Source: Sphingobium indicum B90A (GTDB lineage Bacteria > Pseudomonadota > Alphaproteobacteria > Sphingomonadales > Sphingomonadaceae). From it: a stretch of 64,000 nt of DNA. Positions 8,792-16,878 of the stretch are shown here, one piece after another. The number at the start of each line of letters is the position of its first letter. The stretch's first letter is position 1. The position numbers and the translations under genes are program-made. The notes beneath the pieces are model-generated. The model made no database searches. It saw only the letters and a list, made by a program, of their open reading frames with translations, and was not told where the DNA came from. The stretch lies in assembly GCF_000264945.2 (NCBI RefSeq), contig NZ_CP013070.1, positions 310,001 through 374,000 on the forward strand, in the 5' to 3' direction.

Positions 8792-9490
8792 TCATCCGGC
8801 AAATCGTTGTTCGATATGAAGGTCGAGGCCCGTCGCCAGAGCGCTCGTTGGATAGGCATCTACCATCACGAGCATATCCGCAGTAGCTGCTGAGACTAAG
8901 ACGTTGGCTAGAGGCGCGCTCCAATCGAAACCCAAACGAACGTTGGCAGCGTCCTCGAGGCGCGCTCCATGACGCTTCCGTAAGCGAGAGCGTACTTCCT
9001 CGAAGGTTGGTGCAATCATCGCAAAAAATATTTGGACGGTATGGGTGGCTTCAACTGAGCAGATGTCGCCGGTGAAAAGGCAAGCCGGCATCGTGTCCTC
9101 ATTGGCTCCCAGGCTGCCATTTCGACTATCGTCACTGCCACTGAAGCCGAAGTCAGTAAAAAATGCATTCGCAGGAATGTCGTCTAACAATCGCGGATCT
9201 GCATCGTGGTCCAGTCCCAAGGAATGGAAGGCAATAGCGCGGCGGAAACCTTCAGGGCGCCGGCACGCTTCAAATGCAGACTGGCCGTCGAAAAGTTCTT
9301 TAGGCTCCATGAGCCAAGCAAAAGGATCACGGTAGCTTCGCTCTCGGACGAACCGGCTTGCCGTTTCGCTAGCGACATAGCAGAGTCGGGCGACAGCTCG
9401 ATCGAACTGCTTTTTTCGCCCGCCTTTCTCGAGTTCGCGAAGCTGCTCCGAGTCTTGCTGAATCTCCCCGCGCTGAATGTTATCTGTCAT
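8792..9490 (-). CDS. Hypothetical protein with MbcA/ParS-like segment
   Basis: 232 aa from the ATG at 9490. The segment PFAWLMEPKELFDGQSAFEA followed by RAIAFHSLGLDHDADP resembles, by eye, the MbcA/ParS/Xre (DUF2384) toxin-binding module, where W-L-x-x-P-x-x-x-F-x-G and a following helix are typical. The C-terminal half (GFDWSAPLANVLVSAATADM) is not recognised. Divergent from the ArsR-type gene across an inverted repeat, so probably controlled by it. The family suggestion is weak. Confidence 0.5.
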   Translation of the reverse strand: MTDNIQRGEIQQDSEQLRELEKGGRKKQFDRAVARLCYVASETASRFVRERSYRDPFAWLMEPKELFDGQSAFEACRRPEGFRRAIAFHSLGLDHDADPRLLDDIPANAFFTDFGFSGSDDSRNGSLGANEDTMPACLFTGDICSVEATHTVQIFFAMIAPTFEEVRSRLRKRHGARLEDAANVRLGFDWSAPLANVLVSAATADMLVMVDAYPTSALATGLDLHIEQRFAG

Positions 9491-9542
9491 ACCACTCTCC
9501 CTTGTCTGCCCCGCCACCTATTTCGCAAACGTTACAATTCGG

Positions 9543-9564
9543 TATATCGCGATTCACCGATATA
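9543..9564. promoter_or_regulatory. Inverted repeat, candidate ArsR-type operator
   Basis: TATATCG, eight bases, then CGATATA: a perfect 7-bp inverted repeat in the divergent intergenic region between the genes at 9490 (-) and 9655 (+). Its position and symmetry fit the operator of the winged-helix regulator encoded at 9655, possibly controlling both directions. Confidence 0.5.
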
Positions 9565-9654
9565 ATCTGGATCCTATTGTGTGGAGCGTCCGGGGATGGC
9601 TATGGTGAGCGCTTGGGATCGTTCCGGGGGGGAAGGTCTCGCGGACTGGGATCG

Positions 9655-9939
9655 ATGGAAAAAATCAACGCTTTGCAAGTGCTTTCGGCACTCTCGGTTG
9701 AGACGCGCTTTGACGCTGTTAAGCTGCTTTCGGTGGTAGGATCGGACGGGTTGCCAGCGGGCGAATTGGCCCGCCGTCTGGGCGTGAGACAAAATACGCT
9801 GAGCGATCATTTGGCCGTTCTCACTAGAAGTGGAATTCTATCGTCAGAACGTCAAAGTCGGTCCATCATCTATAGATTCAATCCGATGGTACTGCAAAGC
9901 TTGAACGCATTTCTTACGCGCGCACTGGCACAAAACTGA
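9655..9939 (+). CDS. ArsR/SmtB-family winged-helix regulator without metal cysteines
   Basis: A 94-aa protein: ALQVLSALSVETRFDAVKLL, then GELARRLGVRQNTLSDHLAV (the recognition helix-turn-helix) and the wing ILSSERQSRSIIYRF. This is the ArsR fold. It contains no cysteine, and the usual ELCVCDL metal site is absent, so it does not look like a metal sensor. The start is uncertain, because no good ribosome site sits directly before the ATG at 9655. Transcribed away from the 8095-9490 genes. Confidence 0.75.
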   Translation: MEKINALQVLSALSVETRFDAVKLLSVVGSDGLPAGELARRLGVRQNTLSDHLAVLTRSGILSSERQSRSIIYRFNPMVLQSLNAFLTRALAQN

Positions 9940-9947
9940 TAAAATCC

Positions 9948-9972
9948 ATTTGGTTTTTCATAGATACCAAAT
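9948..9972 (+). terminator. Hairpin after the ArsR-type gene
   Basis: ATTTGGT, eleven bases, ACCAAAT, starting nine bases after the stop codon. The stem is perfect but no T-run follows, so it is a weak terminator candidate or another operator. Confidence 0.35.
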
Positions 9973-10324
9973 CACCCGGACTCCTTTCAGACCCAGTGAT
10001 TTCACCGAATTTAAGAAAGTTGCAATCCGATGGGCGACAGGTGATCACGCCATTCAGCGCCGGTGACATTTCTCTTCAAATGGAATCTGGTGCCACCACG
10101 CCCGGTATTGAGAGGGGGGCTTTGCCGATGCGCTGTGTCTGAATGCAGAGCGCGCCGCCGTCACATGCTCAATGCAGGAATTGTTTGAGCCTCCTCGGGA
10201 ACCCGGACGCACCGCGCTCAATGCCACGAATTTTCCAATCTGCCTGGCCCAGAATCTGGGCTGACCAGATTATCGTCTTAAGAGGGCGGGATCCTTCGGC
10301 AAGCAACGCCGGAAGGATGAAATT
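9973..10324. other. Gene-free stretch before the TnsB-like pair
   Basis: No coding frame I can support and no obvious promoter. The only notable element is GGAAGG at about 10310, which serves as ribosome site for the TTG start at 10325. Confidence 0.4.
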
Positions 10325-11335
10325 TTGTACGACTGGATTGTTATAGACGAGCTTACAGCGTCGCCACCGCAGAATTGGGATCGGATCTTGCTGCGATGGC
10401 GCATTCTCGCGCCTCATATTTGTCGAAACAATCTGACGAGGCGGGAAGTAGATCGCATTGCTGAAGCCGCGCAAATCTCTCGTCGTCAAGTTTATGCAGA
10501 TCTGCGCAAATACCGGCACTATGTTTCTGGAGATCCGGTTAAGGGGCCTATGACGGGCGTTCATTACCATATTTGCCAAAGGCAAGAACAAATCATCGCC
10601 GAAGTGATCGAAAATATGCGTGGCGGTGCGAAGCTCCACGAAGTTATCAAGGAGATCGGCCGTATATGCGCGCGCCGCCAAGTGACTATACCTTCGGCAA
10701 CTGCGATCGGAACGCGATTTGGCAAAGTTAGTGCCGCAGTAAACCTCAAAGGCAGGCTGATCACGAGGTGTGACGCGGTCCTTGATATCTGTGGGTTGCC
10801 AGTAGAGAGCCGTGATCATGACGGAAATGTGAGATCACTTCACCTGCTCACAATATTGGACACTCAAGATGGAGCCGTTCTGAATTATCGACTGTCGGTA
10901 GGTTTTCCTCCGCCGCGCGAAGTGCAAAATCTGATTGCTGCCTACGCAAAGGAAAGCCCGTCGTCGATCAGATTGCTCCTGACGAAGGCATTCGTCGACA
11001 GCGTGAAAATCCTCATCGCAGGCATCCCCGCTGGTGTGGTTCTAGATTATAGTCGGAATATCCGGGCGGGTAGGGCAATCAAGGCAGCGCTGGGCTCCCG
11101 TTTAGGCCGCGTCAAGTTGCGAATTGATCAGAAAACGTGGGCACATGGTTCTGTAATGCCGCCAGTTGACTTTAGCATGGCCGATGCCGTCATTCGCCGC
11201 CTTTTGAACCCGAAGACGGGCTCAAATAGCACCAATTCAATATCTGGCCCTTCATTGCATCAACTCACCCTAACAGATGTGGCCCAACTGACGGGCGAAC
11301 GAATCGGGTTTCCACTGCATCCAGAACCGGGTTGA
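10325..11335 (+). CDS. TnsB/TniA-like protein with defective DDE site (A)
   Basis: 336 aa from a TTG start with GGAAGG seven bases upstream. The order of parts follows TnsB/Mu transposases: an N-terminal helix-turn-helix (EAAQISRRQVYADLRKYR), a second DNA-binding segment (VTIPSATAIGTRF), then an RNase H-like core. The core shows VLDICGLPV (first Asp), LLTILD...VLNYRLSVGFPPP and VVLDYSRN (second Asp). The K-G-x-V-E-R position reads HGSVMPP, so the catalytic Glu is missing. The C-terminal beta-barrel is absent (336 aa against 773 for the neighbouring TnsB). It overlaps protein B's gene tail to tail by 71 bp. I infer a DNA-binding regulator or accessory factor rather than an active transposase. 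Confidence 0.65.
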   Translation: MYDWIVIDELTASPPQNWDRILLRWRILAPHICRNNLTRREVDRIAEAAQISRRQVYADLRKYRHYVSGDPVKGPMTGVHYHICQRQEQIIAEVIENMRGGAKLHEVIKEIGRICARRQVTIPSATAIGTRFGKVSAAVNLKGRLITRCDAVLDICGLPVESRDHDGNVRSLHLLTILDTQDGAVLNYRLSVGFPPPREVQNLIAAYAKESPSSIRLLLTKAFVDSVKILIAGIPAGVVLDYSRNIRAGRAIKAALGSRLGRVKLRIDQKTWAHGSVMPPVDFSMADAVIRRLLNPKTGSNSTNSISGPSLHQLTLTDVAQLTGERIGFPLHPEPG

Positions 11336-12431
11336 AGATGCTCTCGAGCTCGTCAGCCAATGCCGCTAGCTGGCCGGGCCTATCTTCTGATATATTCCCG
11401 GGGCTGGTGCCTCCACGATCTGCGTTATAGCTTTCAACAGCGCTGCCGATCAGACGGTGGGCCAGTTCTATATCGATCCCCGGCGATGCTGAGATTGGAG
11501 GATCTTGGTCCAGTCGGGATAGGCGTTTAAATCGAAACCTGCCAATTCGATCACCTACGAGTCGCATGATCGCTTCTCCATGCCGTCGCGGGCCACCTCC
11601 TACAAGTTTGATGATCGGCTTCGTTTCGCATGGAGATGAGCCCTCAAAGATCGAGTTGGCTAGTTCTTCGAGACCGGGCGGGATGACCCATAGGATTTCT
11701 TCGATGCCGGGTGCGATAAATTCGTCCGACAACCCAGCCATAGCTCGTTGGCTGAAATTGCTGAGGGCAAGCGTCAGACCCAAGCCAATGCCATCGCCCA
11801 TCGTTAGTCCATATCCCAGGATCCGCCGCGACTGCCTGTCTATGATGAGGGTCAACACTGCGTAACGGTCTGAACCAAGCGCAGACACCGCAAGCTCGAG
11901 ACAAATCTGATCTATAAGGATCTCAGCGCCGATCCGGGGTTGTGAGTGGGCAAAGGGCTGCTGCCTTCTGAGAATATGGACTCTACGCCTTATCGCCGAT
12001 GCTCCAGGATAGTCGATGTTGTGGGTTGCGCACGCTGCGCGAACGAAGCCTTCCACCGTCGCCAACCGCGCATCGTGCTTGTGTCGCAAAAAGGACTGCA
12101 AAAGCTCTTCGACCTGAGGCTTCAGTCCATCTCTCGTGGGTGCCGCGCGCGCGACATTACGGTAGCCCGGCAGCAAGGCGCGAGAAGGCCCGAATTCCCG
12201 GACTTTTGCAATTAGGGCGTAGAATTGTCTTCCTGAAATTCCGATCTCATGTGCGATTGCCTCAGCATCCACTCGCATGCGGTCCGACTTGGATAAGAAG
12301 CGATCGATCGCCTCAAGTCGGGTCCGAACGATCTCTTGCTTTTCCCTGCTGTGCCCAGCCAACACCCCGAGTTCATCCTCGATGGTCCCAGACGGGGTCA
12401 GATAACGTGCAATTAGTGCTTCAAAACTCAC
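11265..12431 (-). CDS. TnsB/TniA-like protein with defective DDE site (B)
   Basis: 388 aa from a GTG start. It shares protein A's layout: a helix-turn-helix (IAHEIGISGRQFYALIAKVR), a second segment (DYPGASAIRRRVHIL), and a core with ILIDQICLEL (first Asp) and LTLIIDRQSRRILGYGLTMG. The second-Asp motif, usually V-D-N-G-x-E-F, reads IPPGLEE, and the Glu region reads HGEAIMRL, so at least the second Asp is lost. SAVESYNADRGGTSP matches the TnsB Y-N-x-x-x-H-x-x-x-x-S-P segment. It is transcribed away from tnsA across a region with 16-bp repeats. An active transposase seems unlikely. Confidence 0.65.
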   Translation of the reverse strand: MSFEALIARYLTPSGTIEDELGVLAGHSREKQEIVRTRLEAIDRFLSKSDRMRVDAEAIAHEIGISGRQFYALIAKVREFGPSRALLPGYRNVARAAPTRDGLKPQVEELLQSFLRHKHDARLATVEGFVRAACATHNIDYPGASAIRRRVHILRRQQPFAHSQPRIGAEILIDQICLELAVSALGSDRYAVLTLIIDRQSRRILGYGLTMGDGIGLGLTLALSNFSQRAMAGLSDEFIAPGIEEILWVIPPGLEELANSIFEGSSPCETKPIIKLVGGGPRRHGEAIMRLVGDRIGRFRFKRLSRLDQDPPISASPGIDIELAHRLIGSAVESYNADRGGTSPGNISEDRPGQLAALADELESIFNPVLDAVETRFVRPSVGPHLLG

Positions 12432-12473
12432 CCAAGGACCGCCTCTCAGAAAATTTCACCGAAGGTGAGATGG

Positions 12474-12546
12474 AGTGCTGTACTAACTGATGCAGATTCA
12501 TGTTGCAAGCGCTGCAGCACCGGGATATCCAGTGCAGCACTAACTG
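12474..12546. repeat. 16-bp direct repeats between TnsB-like B and tnsA
   Basis: AGTGCTGTACTAACTG at 12474-12489 and AGTGCAGCACTAACTG at 12531-12546 differ at two of 16 positions and are 57 bp apart. A partial copy (GCTGCAGCAC) lies at 12511. They may be TnsB sites of a Tn7-like end, since tnsA normally sits beside an end. They may instead be operators for the TnsB-like proteins in this divergent promoter. No clear inverted partner was found elsewhere. Confidence 0.55.
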
Positions 12547-12662
12547 CTTCTCATAAAGCGGTTCTCATTTTTGCCAGGCCCGTCTGGTATTGCTGAGGTC
12601 CGGGTTCCGAGAAGCTGATGGGAGTGTAAAGCGTCGCTTTAACGAGCGCAGGGGGGTGTTCA

Positions 12663-13523
12663 ATGAGCTTGATTACGTCGGTTAAGAATAATTCGTATCT
12701 ATCGGTTCCTGATCCGCTAGCTTGTCTTCCCGCCCGGGCAGGTGAGTCCGGAGGACTATACCGTTACCATCCAAGTTGGACCGCATTTGGGGAACCGTAC
12801 ACGTCTTTGGCTGACCTGGCCTATCTGGGTAAGCCAACGTTGCGTTCGGTAAATTCGGCTAACTCGTACAAGATCACGCATCGCAGCAGCGGCAGCACCT
12901 TCGCGTATCTCAGTGTGAAAAACGGCCGAACGCAAACTGGGGAATCGCATTACGAATTGCAGTGGGCTCAGGAACTGGAAGTTGACCCTAATTATGTCGA
13001 TTACCAGCTTCACGGCATGGAGGTGAACTGGAAACGCGGGGATCACACGGCCCGGTATACGCCTGACGCTGTAGCGCTTACGGTCGATGCGAAGGTCGAA
13101 GGTCATGAGGTCAAAGCGACCCGCAGCTATTTCCAGATGGGAACTTATTCCAAACTCATCGACAAAGTTGATCGAGACCTTGCCAGCTACGGTATCGCAT
13201 TCAGGAAGGTGACTGGGGCGGACATCGAAGCAAATCGTCGGCGTCATCACAATATCACTACCGCCTTCCAGGAGCGATTTACCCACTTCAGCCTCCGACA
13301 GGAGGATGCAGTTCGAAATCTTCTGGAGCGCAACTCAGAGCAATCGTTCGCCCGCGTCTTGGAGGCGATCGATCGAGAGGCGCGTCGAGCTCGACCGATA
13401 GTCAGCGCGATGTTGTGCCGACGTAAGCTCGCTTACGATCTGAACCAGCAAATCACCAGCGAAACAGTCATTCGTTCGGTCGATCCAGTCGCGAGCTGCC
13501 CGCCAGACATTCGCGCTCTCTGA
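12663..13523 (+). CDS. tnsA: TnsA-like endonuclease of a Tn7-like transposon
   Basis: 286 aa. TnsA cuts the 5' ends of the transposon so that it leaves the donor cleanly. Restriction-endonuclease-fold residues are visible: E98 in GESHYELQW, D135 in RYTPDAV and E149-x-K151 in GHEVKATRSYF, matching the TnsA E/D/(Q/E)-x-K pattern. A basic helical C-terminal part follows, where TnsA contacts TnsC. GGGGGTG lies seven bases before the ATG. First gene of a four-gene set transcribed rightward, in Tn7 order. Confidence 0.85.
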   Translation: MSLITSVKNNSYLSVPDPLACLPARAGESGGLYRYHPSWTAFGEPYTSLADLAYLGKPTLRSVNSANSYKITHRSSGSTFAYLSVKNGRTQTGESHYELQWAQELEVDPNYVDYQLHGMEVNWKRGDHTARYTPDAVALTVDAKVEGHEVKATRSYFQMGTYSKLIDKVDRDLASYGIAFRKVTGADIEANRRRHHNITTAFQERFTHFSLRQEDAVRNLLERNSEQSFARVLEAIDREARRARPIVSAMLCRRKLAYDLNQQITSETVIRSVDPVASCPPDIRAL

Positions 13524-13575
13524 GACGCTGCGGGCCCAAAAGGCCAACTAAGCCCCAGTTATCGAAGCCCCGTCG

Positions 13576-15897
13576 GTGCATGATGCATCGGCGGCGGTAC
13601 CTTCACGAGTATTAGCCATGCAATATCAATCGGAAACATTTCTACAACCCGTATCTGGGGCCGAGGCAGAGTTGTTGAACCAGGCGGCGGGCACTTGCTT
13701 TCGCGCCGGAAATAGAATGGTGCGCTTTGAGAAGGTGAATGAGGCTGGGACTGTCGAACTCCGCGACCTTAAGACTCTCAAGCTGCTACAGGTGTTTGAC
13801 GATCAGGCAGGATCAAAAACCGAAATAACGCCTGAATGGCTTCGCGCCGCATATGCGCAGGGGCTGCTCCAGCCAGTTCATGAGCCCAAGAATGCATCCG
13901 AGCGCCAGAAGCGAAACCTACTTCTTGATCCCGAACTCGCCGATCAGAAAGACGCTAAGGCTCGGTGGAGGTACTCGCTGTGCTGGCGTATCATCGAAAG
14001 CGATGTCTTAAAAACTGACGAGGCATATTCGGAATGGCTCGCGAAGCACTATGGCGATTGCCCTCTCGATCAAAAATTCCCTTGCCCTTCGGCGAGTAGC
14101 GTACGGCGCTGGGTCCGCCGATTGGAGGGATGTAAGCGCGTTGGGGCGCTGGCCTCGTCTGCAGGGCGTCCACGCGGGCATTCTCAGCTGGCGCCGGAGA
14201 TCGATGCTCTGACGACGGAGGCAGCGCTCCGATATTACGAGCCGGGGGCCAAAATCGTCGCGGTCCAGAGCTGGCTGCATAAAAAAATTGACGAGCTCAA
14301 CGCCTGCCGTTTGAACACATCCGGCAAAGCCGCTACCTTCGCGTATCCTTCCAAAGAGACTTTGCGCAAACGTGTCCATCAATTTAGGTGTCATGAGACG
14401 GTAAAGGCGAAATCGGGCACTGTTGCCGCTGATATCATGTTTCGCGGCTCAGGGGAGCCGATGCGAACCACGCGTCCGCTCGAACTTTGTTTCATGGACG
14501 CCACGACGCTCGAACAGACCGTCGTAATGGGTGATGATTGGGCGCTTCCCTCCAATAAGGCAAAGATTACATTACTTATGTGTAGCTTTACTCATGCTAT
14601 AGTGGGTGGATCCGTATATGTGGGTCCGAACAGGCATGAAACGTCAGTGAATGCTATACTAGATTGCATGCTGCCAAGCTTCGTTCCGGAAGCAATGTTG
14701 AACGATTTTCCGGAGCTTGCCAATATCTTCGGCAGACCTGCTGCGATACTGCCCGACAATGAACAGGCTCTCATCGGCCCGAGCATGATTCCAGCTCTCA
14801 ATGAGGCTGGTATCACGGTCATGTTGCCGCCGCGGAATACGCCTACAGCCAAGGCCGTCCTGGAGCGTGCTTTTCGCTCGATTAAGGAAAAGCTGGAAAC
14901 GGTGCCGGGCACCATTTTGGGCCCTGGGCGCCACCAGAACTCCGATGATGACGGCATAGCGTCTGCTACCCTCAATCTAAACCAGCTGCGTGTACTGGTG
15001 TCTCAAATTATTGCGGAGCATAATGTAAGTTCATCGAAAGGCTTGGGGGGACGATCTCCTCTTCAGGTCTGGATGAGTAGCGCCAACCGGTTCGCTACCC
15101 CGATGTTCGAAGACATCAATCACATTCGACGCGTGCTTGGGCGAACTACGACTGCTCTTTTGACACGAGACGGGATCGAACATGACGGCATTCGTTACCG
15201 TGATTCACAGAAGGTAACCGGATTGCTCGAGAGCCTGGGCCGATTGCCGAGAGCGAAGGAACGGAAGGATGGATCTCGTGTCATTCGAGTCAAAATCCGT
15301 CGCTATGACGGGAACCTCGACACCATTGATGTGTATGACGAGAATACGGGACAGTATGTTACTCTCCCGTCTACACAGCCAGAATATACTCACAATCTAA
15401 CGGCGTGGGATCATCAATACTTACAGCGCGAAGCTAAGAATAGCGGAAAGGCGTTCAAGAGCCAGAACGACCGCTTGAATGCAAGGGCGCATACCCTGCA
15501 AATGATAGATCAATTGGCGCCCAAGCTGGCGTTTCAGCGGCGGCGCAACATGCAAGCCTTTTATGAATCGTCAAAGCTCCAGAATTTGACAGGTCGTGCC
15601 TTGATCCCGTTTCCTAGCGACGCAATCACTTCACCGCAGGGAACCTTTGAAAGCCAGCGAATGGATGATGGCCTTCCGCCAGAAGTCATAAAAGGGCCGA
15701 TGCCGGGGATCCAAACGAAATATCGGGCTCCGGCCCGATCTGACGACTACGGCCGTGTCAACTCAGCTGTCCGAGCCGACGAGCTGGATTGGGGTAGTGT
15801 GCAGATCGAAGATATGACTGGAGACCCCGAAACCGGCTTGATGAGTGTGGACGACTATATCGATGAGGATGATGCCTTCCGTGATGGGGATGTATGA
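13576..15897 (+). CDS. tnsB: TnsB DDE transposase of a Tn7-like transposon
   Basis: Up to 773 aa; an ATG at 13618 would shorten it by 14, and neither start has a clear ribosome site. TnsB binds the transposon ends and joins 3' ends to target DNA. The Mu/Tn7 integrase core has an intact triad: D308 (LELCFMDATTL), D394 (AILPDNEQAL) and E430 (KAVLERAFRS). N-terminal DNA-binding domains include SASSVRRWVRRLEG. The C-terminal domain is long and ends in an acidic tail (DDYIDEDDAFRDGD), as expected for contact with TnsC. Its stop overlaps tnsC. Confidence 0.9.
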   Translation: MHDASAAVPSRVLAMQYQSETFLQPVSGAEAELLNQAAGTCFRAGNRMVRFEKVNEAGTVELRDLKTLKLLQVFDDQAGSKTEITPEWLRAAYAQGLLQPVHEPKNASERQKRNLLLDPELADQKDAKARWRYSLCWRIIESDVLKTDEAYSEWLAKHYGDCPLDQKFPCPSASSVRRWVRRLEGCKRVGALASSAGRPRGHSQLAPEIDALTTEAALRYYEPGAKIVAVQSWLHKKIDELNACRLNTSGKAATFAYPSKETLRKRVHQFRCHETVKAKSGTVAADIMFRGSGEPMRTTRPLELCFMDATTLEQTVVMGDDWALPSNKAKITLLMCSFTHAIVGGSVYVGPNRHETSVNAILDCMLPSFVPEAMLNDFPELANIFGRPAAILPDNEQALIGPSMIPALNEAGITVMLPPRNTPTAKAVLERAFRSIKEKLETVPGTILGPGRHQNSDDDGIASATLNLNQLRVLVSQIIAEHNVSSSKGLGGRSPLQVWMSSANRFATPMFEDINHIRRVLGRTTTALLTRDGIEHDGIRYRDSQKVTGLLESLGRLPRAKERKDGSRVIRVKIRRYDGNLDTIDVYDENTGQYVTLPSTQPEYTHNLTAWDHQYLQREAKNSGKAFKSQNDRLNARAHTLQMIDQLAPKLAFQRRRNMQAFYESSKLQNLTGRALIPFPSDAITSPQGTFESQRMDDGLPPEVIKGPMPGIQTKYRAPARSDDYGRVNSAVRADELDWGSVQIEDMTGDPETGLMSVDDYIDEDDAFRDGDV

Positions 15898-16877
15898 TGT
15901 CTGACCGACCAGAGGCAGAGGGTGGCTACTCCGTCCGCCCAACCACGGGACATTTGTTGCCTCAATGGGATGATGCTGGCACTGCGCGCGAGAGCTTCGC
16001 CCAAAAGGCGTATGGCGAGATCTACGTGCCCTATCCACCCCAGACCGCTATCATGCAACGCATTGAAGCACTCAGAAGCTCATCGCTGGGCCGCCGAGGT
16101 CAACCGCTTCCCGGACTCCGCTTGTCGGAAGTCTCCCAAGCCGGAAAAAGCGCGACGCTACAGCGTTACATGTTTGACCTTCATGAGAAATCTCGGGCTG
16201 ACGGCGACTACAACCCGAACAGAGTCATCTATGTCGGACTGAAGCGACGCATTACATGTAAAATGTTGTACCAACATATCCTAAAAACCTTAGGAGATCC
16301 CAATGCGGATCGAGGTAACCTCGAAATTTTGTCACAACGCATGGAAGAATTTCTTCCTCGATTGGGCGTCGAGCTGCTCATCGTGGATGAAGTCCAGCAT
16401 CTGGCGAATAATCGTGCGGACAGCAGTCAGGTTACGGATGAACTGAAATCCTTTTTGGACGCGGGTCTTGTACCTGTTGTGTTTGCAGGCAACGATGAAT
16501 CGCTCAGATTCTTTGAGGAAAATAATCAGCTCTCTGCTCGTCTAGGCATACCGCTCGAACTTTCGCCTGTAAGCGTAAAGAGCAAATCTCAGACCTCCGC
16601 CTTCAAAACATTCGTGGCGAAGCTTGACCGAGCGGTTCATGCTGCCTGTGGGATGCGTCAGTTGTCGAGATTTGACGATGCCGGCATTGTGAAGGGGCTA
16701 TACCTTGCTTCTGGGGGCCACATCGGGCGTGTTTGCCGCATTGTTGGTGCAGCACTCAGCTTTGCATCTCGACGCGATGCTGACTGCATCGAGGTCCATG
16801 ATCTCTCCCTCGCTGTTCGCGGGTTGGCGGTTCCATCTAAATGGACTCAGGATGACCCATTCGACAAAGGCCGCTGA
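15894..16877 (+). CDS. tnsC: TnsC/TniB AAA+ ATPase of a Tn7-like transposon
   Basis: A 327-aa AAA+ regulator that links target selection (TniQ) to TnsA/TnsB. The Walker A region reads SEVSQAGKSATL (79-89): GKS is kept, but the first glycine of G-x4-GKS is a glutamate. Walker B is LLIVDEVQHL (161-170). FAGNDESL is a sensor-1-like strand and ARLGIPLELSPVS resembles the arginine-finger region. The start overlaps the tnsB stop (ATGATG across TGA), so the two are coupled. ATPase activity is likely. Confidence 0.9.
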   Translation: MMSDRPEAEGGYSVRPTTGHLLPQWDDAGTARESFAQKAYGEIYVPYPPQTAIMQRIEALRSSSLGRRGQPLPGLRLSEVSQAGKSATLQRYMFDLHEKSRADGDYNPNRVIYVGLKRRITCKMLYQHILKTLGDPNADRGNLEILSQRMEEFLPRLGVELLIVDEVQHLANNRADSSQVTDELKSFLDAGLVPVVFAGNDESLRFFEENNQLSARLGIPLELSPVSVKSKSQTSAFKTFVAKLDRAVHAACGMRQLSRFDDAGIVKGLYLASGGHIGRVCRIVGAALSFASRRDADCIEVHDLSLAVRGLAVPSKWTQDDPFDKGR

Positions 16878-16878
16878 C

